From assembly GCA_034387635.1 (NCBI GenBank), contig JAOANU010000005.1, positions 248,001 to 312,000 of the forward strand: a stretch of DNA of 64,000 nucleotides. The letters are read 5' to 3'. Made by a program: the position numbers and the translations under genes. Positions 57,501 to 64,000 of the stretch are shown here, piece after piece. Within the stretch, counting starts at the first letter, position 1, and each line of letters opens with the position of its first letter. Below the pieces are notes generated by a model. It saw nothing but the letters and a program-made list of their open reading frames with translations. It made no database searches and was not told the DNA's origin. The stretch comes from Rhodosporidiobolus odoratus (taxonomy: Eukaryota; Basidiomycota; Microbotryomycetes; Sporidiobolales; Sporidiobolaceae).

Positions 57501-58902
57501 CAGTCCCTCCTCTCAACCCCCCTCCGCCATCGCCGTTCCCTCCTGCACATCTCCCTCCCCGCCCTCCGACCCTCCGACCCTCGGTTAGCCAAATTCGAAC
57601 ACATCCCTTCCTGCGAAAGTAATGATCCTGAAGTGGTTAAAGAGTTTTTTGACGAGTGTGTTAGGGGGAAGGGGGAGGGGATCATGGTTAAATTGCTGGA
57701 TCATGCTAGGGTGGGAGGAGAGGGTGACAGTGAGGGAGTTCGGTTGGGGCTTAAGGTTGAGGAGGAGGGGGAGGTGGGGGATAGGGAGGATGGGACCGGC
57801 GGGAGTGAGCCTGAGTTAGAAGAAGACGGGAGCGCGAGCGGGAGTGACAGTGACAATGCGAAGGAGGCCTCCAAGCTGGAGACTGGAAACGACAGCGTAG
57901 GGGAACAGACGAAGAAGGGAAGGGGAAAGGGTACGGGAAAGGGTCAGGGGGGGACGAGGAAAGTCCTACCGGCGACTTATGAACCGGATGTGAGGGCGGC
58001 GAGTTGGTTGAAGGTCAAGTCGGATTACCTCGAGTGCGTTTCACCTGCCTGCCTTCTCCGGCGCAGCGACGCCCGGAAGTACGCTTGACGATTTGCTGCT
58101 TGCAGGGGCGTTGGGGATTCGCTCGACCTTGTTCCCATTGGAGCGTGGCATGGGTCGGGCAGAAAAGCAGGGTGGTGGTCACCCTTCCTCCTCGGTGCGT
58201 TCGAGTCACTTTCCTGCTATTCGTCCCCCAGGTCCTGGCAGGCAGAGGCTACAATGCTTCGTCATGCTGAATGCGATCGCACACAGCCTGCTACGACGAA
58301 GAAAACGGTACCTACACGCCCGTCTCGAAAATCCTCAGCGGTTTCACAGACGCCTTCTACAAAGAGTACAAGGAGAAGTACAACGAGAGTGAGGAGAATC
58401 TGCTGACCAGTCGGCAATGTTTCTCAGACGTTGAAGCCGGAGGTGGGTCTTTCTTCGCGTTCCTGCCTGATACTGTTTCTTTCCAAGCCTAGGCTGACTT
58501 ACCCGTGCCGGTAACTTTAGGTCTGAGACCCGACATATGGTTCAAGCCCAGTGAAGTTTGGGAAATTCGAGGTGCCGAGTTCGTCGTTCTCTTTCCGCCT
58601 GTTCTGTTTATTTTGGCTCCCGTTGACCACCTTTCCCCCCACTCCTCTGCCTCTCCATCTCGGGAACACACAGCTTCACCCTCTCGCCCGTCTACCCCGC
58701 CGCTCGTTCGCACCTCGGCGGCGAACGAGGCGTCTCGATCCGATTCCCTCGGTTCATCAAAGTTCGAGAGGACAAGGGCGTGGAGAACGCGACAACGGCG
58801 GAACAGTTGGCGGGGATGTATAGGAAACAGGGAGAACCGGCGGAGGATCGGATCGGAGGTGGAGGAGGGAGGGCAGGAGAGGGAGAGGGAGAGGGAGAGT
58901 AG
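54540..58902 (+). CDS. LIG1: ATP-dependent DNA ligase I
   Basis: Nuclear ligase sealing Okazaki fragments and repair nicks. The ATG at 54540 starts a disordered Ser/Pro/Lys head whose [10 protein letters not shown] resembles a weak PCNA-binding box. The DNA-binding domain has [32 protein letters not shown] and [13 protein letters not shown]. The nucleotidyl-transfer core has [14 protein letters not shown] and motif [13 protein letters not shown] (adenylated Lys). [33 protein letters not shown] (motif IV) and [11 protein letters not shown] (motif V) follow. The OB part has [16 protein letters not shown] and, in the last exon, [25 protein letters not shown] and [15 protein letters not shown]. 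The stop is at 58902. A 90-residue acidic then Gly/Lys-rich insert (57702-57971) separates motifs IV and V. About nine introns. Confidence 0.94.
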
Positions 58903-59402
58903 GAAAAGAGGCAGGAGGGAGGGTGAGGACGGGGGGGGGGGGGGAGGGAGGGAGGGGGAGCAAGAGGAGTTGGATGCTCGCTTGAACGCTAGGAGCCGCG
59001 GTAGGCGGTGTCGAACAGGCGTGTCCTTTGTTGTTATGCTACGCAGATCTTGTACTGAGGTTGGCTCGAGGGGGAGAAAAGCAAGTCGCGAACTTTTCTT
59101 CCATTCTCACGGCCTCTTCCGCTTGTTGACAAGTCTATTGGAGGCACCTCAGGATGGACTCGTGCTCCTCTGGCGTCCCCACTTGCTCCCAGCTGCTTGT
59201 CACACGCTGCGCTCATCGTTCCGCTTGTCATCATTGTCTGTAACTTCTCTCGCTTCTTGCTCACCTCGACTTCCGCTTCTTGCTTGCGCAACAGCATAAG
59301 CTTCATCGGATTAAGTATATATATCCGCTAAACGCTCCACCTGTCCGCCCACGCCGTCATTCACCCCCACCTCTCATCGCCTCGCGCACTTTGGATCCCG
59401 TC
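58903..59402. other. Intergenic: LIG1 3' flank with G-rich tract, TBC gene promoter
   Basis: Purine-rich DNA continues from the ligase stop to about 58965, with a run of 14 or more G near 58930 and repeated GGGAGG words. A TATATATA stretch at about 59317-59324 lies about 80 bp before the next ATG. Confidence 0.6.
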
Positions 59403-62217
59403 ATGGACGACGACGACGAGCATGCCGCCCTTCAGAAAACACGTTCGTCTATAGAACAACTTCTACAACACTGGGAAAGCTATATGAGCGATCTGAACCT
59501 GACAATGGCGAGTCTGAGCAAGCAGGCGGAAGATGGCAAGTTGGCAGAGCGGGGTCTGCGATCCTTGAGCTGGAGGGTGAGTCAAGCATGCCCACCACAG
59601 TCACGCACGACAGCTTGCTTCCCACTGACTGCCTCTTGCGATTCGACAGTACTTCTTCGACCTCCTCCCCTCGCCGGCTCCTCTCCCTTCTTCCCCTACT
59701 GCCCGAGCCGAAACGTACCAAACCTACTCCCTCCTCCTCTCCCACGCGAGATCACGGTACGCGTCCCTCCGCGAACGTTACCTTCGCTCACCCGACGGGA
59801 ACTGGATTCAGGATGGTCCGTCAGCTGGAGAAGGGGGAGAAAAAGGAGAGGAAGAAAAGCAGTCTACCACGTCGCGGTCATCCGGAGGCTCGGGCAAGGG
59901 AGGGAAAGCGCAACTGGCCAAGGCCGATGCCAGGATGAACAATCCCCTTGGACAGGACGAAGGGAATGTATGGAATCAGCATTTTGAGGACCTGGAGTTG
60001 AGGAAGGAGATTAGGAAGGATGTTCAGCGCACGTGCGTCGTAATTCGTTGTATTCTGCATTGTCCCCGTGCTGACTGCGCCGGGCGCCGCTTCTCTCACA
60101 GCTTCCCCGAAGTCAGCTACTTCCGCCTCCCCTCGACCCAGGACCGCCTTACGAACCTTCTCTTCATTTACTGCAAACTCACGCCAGAAGTCGGATACCG
60201 ACAAGGAATGCACGAACTTCTCGCACCGCTACTCTGGACCGTAGACTACGACTCACTGCCCGCAACCTCGACGGAGGAAAACTCGCTCCCTCACTTCGTC
60301 CTCGCACGGGACTGGGTCGAGCACGATACTTGGTCCCTCTTCTCCTCTCTCATGAAGGGGGCCGCGACCTACTATGACCACCGGGTCTCAAATGCCCTTT
60401 CCCCGAGGCCCCCTCCCGCTTTCCCTCCCAAGCCCTCTCCCTCCGCTTCTTCCACGCCCGTACAACCTATCGTATCTATCGCAACACACCTTCACACCCT
60501 ACTATCCACCCTTGATCCGACTCTCCACGCGTCTTTCACCCGACTCCAGATCGAGCCTCAACTGTTCGCCATCCGCTGGTTCCGCCTTCTCTTCTCCCGC
60601 GAGTTTCCCCTCTCGGACACTCTCCTCCTTTGGGACGGCCTCTTCGCCCGAGACCCGTCTCTCCACCTAGCGACCTACATCGCGCTTGCTATGCTTCTCC
60701 GTGTCCGCGATGCCCTCGTCGCCGCCGCCCGGGAAGGATACGGCGAATTCCTCCACGTCATTCTTCGTTACCCTCCCTGCCCCGACGGGCACTTCCACAC
60801 TCCCCTTCTGTTGCAACAAGCCCTCTACCTACGAGACCAACCAACCCTCGCCGGCGCAAACTTCGTCAAAAAGCAGAACACGGAACTCGGTTTCGCAGTT
60901 GGCATTGCGCACAGAGAGGATGAGGACGTCGACTCGAGGAGTCCGTCAGCGAGGGGGTTGGCGCATCGGAGGGCGGCGAGTGCGGCGAACTTAGCTGCGC
61001 CGCAGGGTTTGGGATTGTTCGGTGCGAGGGGGTTGGTCGGGGATCTGGCGAAAGGGGTTTATGGGCGAGCGGAAGCGCTGGGAATCAACGCGGCCGTCAG
61101 TGGAGTGTTCAATGATATCAAGGTACGCTGCTCTAACTTTGTCTCCTCCCTGTCGCGGGCTAGGCTGTCCTCCTCGCACCGTTGAACTGACTTTTTCTCC
61201 GCTTCGTCGACTTTGTCACAGCGCGACTTTGCCGAAGCGCAAGCCCAGCTCGAAGAACAGCGAAGACAACGCAACTCGCTCTCCCAGATCCCGGGCACCC
61301 TGCCATGGGAAGCGCCGCCACCACCACCCGCTCCAGCCGCCAAAGATGCTCTTTCCGACCTTGCGAAGATGCGAGCCTCTTCCCTATCCATGAGCAGCGC
61401 CATAGACCTTTGTGTCGCCGTACTCGAGAAGGGTCTTGTACCGCCAACACCCGTCGCCTCGCCAGACCTGGAACGAACGAAGGACGACGTAGGCGAGCAT
61501 ATCCCGCTTTCGATTCCTCATACCAAGGGCGACGCTAGCAAGGCTCCGCCGCCTATCGGACAGGTCATGGCGCTCACAGCTTTGAAGCATATCAGAGACG
61601 TTCTGAGCGGTTCGGCCCAGGCCTTTGACCCATCCGTCTTGGCGCCTCTTCATCAAGTCTTGGCAACCTCGAACGGCTCGCCGGCGCCTTCTCCGACGGC
61701 AGCTCTTTCTCCTACTTCTACCTACACGTCCCCACCGCTTCCTCCGTTACCAAGCAATGAATTGCCGCAACCACGAGTAGCAAGTCTCGCCCCACCTCCA
61801 CCTCTTCTGCCGATAGCCAGAACTCCCTCGCCTATTGCAGCCCCAGCGACACGCTCTCCTACTCTCTCAACTACCACTGCATCGTCAATTTCGCCTCGCC
61901 TTCCCTCCCCATCACTCGACCCGACATCGGCGCCCTCTCTCCTTCTCGGCAGCCGCAGGGAGCAACCGTCAACAGGTCTTTCTCGCACGCTCCAACCTCG
62001 CACCGCTACGCCTGACCCTCTAGGGCTCACTCCGTCGCGCTGTCCGCCTTCTGCAACAACCCAACGCCCTTATCCGTCTTCAGCACCGCCTTCAACACCA
62101 CACCCAGCCTCCTTCACGCCTTCATCTTTTTCTTCCCGACCACCGCTGTCGCCGTCGGGAGCCGACACCGACTCGCCCGCTGCACCGCCATCTAAGGACC
62201 CACTCGGAGCATTGTAG
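59403..62217 (+). CDS. TBC-domain Rab GTPase-activating protein, TBC1D5-like
   Basis: Accelerates GTP hydrolysis by Rab proteins; TBC1D5 relatives act with retromer on Rab7. From the ATG at 59403: MDDDDEHAALQKTRSSIEQLLQ, a short intron-split head with SYASLRER-like text and SPDGNWIQDG, then the TBC domain. NPLGQDEGNVWNQHFEDLEL leads to the Arg finger IRKDVQRTFPEV and the Gln finger GYRQGMHELLAPLLW. The second half has LQIEPQLFAIRWFRLLFSRE and FPLSDTLLLWDGLFARDP. After it come a heptad-like segment (RDFAEAQAQLEEQRRQRNS) and a long Pro/Ser/Thr-rich tail ending KDPLGAL. Arg and Gln fingers are both present, so it should be active. About four introns. Confidence 0.9.
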
Positions 62218-62924
62218 AGCGTGTGGAACAAGCTTTTCTGCCCAGCCACGGTACGGCCACGAGCGCTTCCGAGCGAGTGAGGCGCTGCCGCTGCCTGACT
62301 ACTTATCTTTTCTCTGTCACGGGCTGCTCGATTCGGATGCTGGTCGGTGCGTGCTCGTCAGCGGATCAGGATCATGGGCGCTCGAATCAGAGCGCCGGAG
62401 ACCGTTTGGGCGGGACACCGCCCCGCCGGGGAAAGAGGAGACAGATTGTTGATTGTGCTCCTGACTGCGAACGATAAGAGCGGTAGGGAGGCCAGATGGG
62501 AAGGGGGGGCTGCTCCTGCTGGCTCGTGCCGGGCGTGCGCGATCAAGCCATTACGCTCGTGGTGCTAGCGACGGCTCTCGATGACTGCAAGCTCAACTTG
62601 TAGCTTATGATCAGGCGGTGCACTCGGGACTTACGATTCCACGGAACGCGCCCCGCCACCTCCCCGTGCTCTCACACCGAGGCGTCGGACCGTATCTTAG
62701 CGTCGAAATCTTTTTTGGTCGACGGCTGACTTCTGATTGGAGCCCTGGGAGAGCTATCTTTGCCCAACGAGAATCTCGCCCTCCTCTTCTGGGACGTCAA
62801 CCCTCCTCCGCCGCTTCCTCTCTCTCTCTCTCTCTTTTCCCTCACACTCACGCGACGCATCAGGCTCCGCGCCTAGCTTCAACTTTCCACTTTACGACTA
62901 CCGACTACTCTCTCTGTACTCGAC
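62218..62924. promoter_or_regulatory. Promoter region of the amino-acid permease
   Basis: 707 bp between tandem genes. A CT-repeat tract (about 62815-62840) lies 85-110 bp before the permease ATG, a place where fungal promoters often have pyrimidine tracts. No gene seen. Confidence 0.5.
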
Positions 62925-64000
62925 ATGTCGATGTCGGCCGAGCACGAGATGGGCGACCTCGAGAAGGGCGGCGCGGCGACTTTCACCCAGAAGGGCGAAG
63001 GCAACCAGGTCACGGTCACTGGACTCGACCCTGATGCGCCGGAAGGAACCGTACACCGTGGCTTAAAGGCCAGGCATTTGCAGGTGCGTTGTTGCGGCCC
63101 TTATCATCACCCGCCCACGCCGGCTCCCGTTATGGGGCCGCCTCTTTTTGGCGCACATGGTCCGTACTCACGCTTCTCGTCATTCCTAGATGATTTCCCT
63201 TGGTGGTACTATCGGTACCGGTGCGTCTGCTCTTTCTCCTTCCTTCTGGCTCTCCGCGGTGGATCCGTCATACTCATCATACCCGTGTTTTTCGTACCCT
63301 TTTCTTCCTCTCCTCGTTCAATTTCAATTGCATGATGTACAGGTCTCTTCGTCGGCGCTGGTTCTGCGCTCGCAACTGGTGGTCCCCTCGGTATCTGGCT
63401 GGGCTACTCGATCATGGGTCTCGTCGTCGGTACCATGATGATCGTGCGTTTCCTCCCCTTTTTGCTTTCTTCTGCTCTTCAGCTTAGACTTACCCGCCTT
63501 ACCACCTGTGCAGGCCCTCGGTGAACTTACCACCCTCTACCCCGTCTCTGGTGCCTTCGTCCACTACACCTCGCGATTCGTTGACCCTGCCATCGGTTTC
63601 GCCCTTGGAGTGCGTTTGACTCTTGCGTCTCCATTCCCGCTGCGAGCAAACACTGACATAACTTGCCTCTGTAGTGGAACTACTGGTACTCTTACGGTAC
63701 GCCGCGTTCCCTGCCATTCCTGCCGTTTTTGCAAGGCCGCGCCCCAGGACTTTGCTCTCGTCTTCCTTGCCGCCTGTTTCCTCTCCATCTCCTCCCATAT
63801 ATCCCGGAGACCTTGTCCTGACGCTCTTCGAACTCGCTTCAGCTATCACGCTTCCTACCGAGATCACTGCCGCCGCCCTCGTCATCCAGTACTGGCGAAC
63901 AGACATTAACGTCGCAGTCTGGATCACGGTCTTCTAGTATGTCGCCCTGCTACTTCCATCCGCCCTCCGCATGCCGCTAACCTCTTTTGTTCCACAGCGT
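62925..64000 (+). CDS. Amino-acid permease (YAT family), 5' part
   Basis: Plasma-membrane proton-coupled amino-acid uptake. The ATG at 62925 begins MSMSAEHEMGDLEKGGA, a cytoplasmic N-terminus leading to GLKARHLQ. Across very short exons follow MISLGGTIGTGLFVGAGSAL (TM1, with the conserved Gly-rich break), GGPLGIWLGYSIMGLVVG (TM2), MIALGELTTLYPVSGAFVHY, RFVDPAIGFALGWNYWYSY (TM3) and LPTEITAAALVIQYW. At least six introns in the first 1.1 kb. The gene runs off the window end. Substrate specificity is unknown. Confidence 0.93.

Noticed and set aside
1..64000. CRISPR array, prophage, bacterial operon or secondary-metabolite cluster
   Set aside because: No regularly spaced repeats, phage genes, polyketide or peptide synthetase motifs; all firm genes are spliced fungal housekeeping genes.

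Overview
This window looks like nuclear DNA of a GC-rich basidiomycete. The best match is a red yeast of the Rhodotorula/Rhodosporidium type (Pucciniomycotina, Microbotryomycetes). That placement is an inference from the base composition, from dense genes cut by many short GT-AG introns (about 45-100 nt), and from a chitin synthase fused to a myosin-like motor. All the well-supported genes are eukaryotic housekeeping or cell-wall genes. I see no prophage, CRISPR array, bacterial operon or secondary-metabolite cluster.

Left part (1-22.7 kb): chitin synthase with myosin motor head (-), a two-finger C2H2 transcription factor (-), a small GPI-anchor-type secreted Ser/Ala protein (-), a short-chain dehydrogenase (+), a pyridoxal-reductase-type aldo/keto reductase (-), a decayed F-box gene (-), the ribosome/DRG-associated CCCH protein ZC3H15/Tma46 (-) and tRNA-dihydrouridine synthase 2 (+).

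Middle (22.7-42.9 kb): a detached copy of the last part of the myosin V tail, then the full class V myosin gene (-), argininosuccinate lyase (+) and an F-box protein (+). A repeat-rich 4-kb stretch without a convincing gene follows; it ends in a relic ORF beside an intron-containing tRNA-Val(CAC).

Right part (42.9-64 kb): Nop15/NIFK-like ribosome biogenesis factor (-), complex I subunit NDUFB8 (-) head to head with splicing factor Cwc2 (+), an uncharacterised multi-exon gene (-) beside a second tRNA-Val(CAC), a FluG/GlnA-type glutamine-synthetase-like enzyme (-) head to head with DNA ligase I (+), a TBC1D5-like Rab GAP (+) and the 5' part of an amino-acid permease (+), cut by the window end.

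The most unusual content lies between genes. An 11-bp word (TGAGAAGGTCA) occurs seven times exactly and once with one mismatch, never inside a recognised gene. A duplicated block pairs an unknown protein-coding sequence with tRNA-Val(CAC). There are also two copies of a ~170-bp dispersed repeat and a segmental copy of the myosin V 3' end. Motor-type chitin synthase and myosin V lie only ~17 kb apart, which is notable because these two proteins cooperate in fungal tip growth. Exon boundaries come from reading splice sites and conserved protein motifs by eye, so gene ends are firmer than internal junctions.
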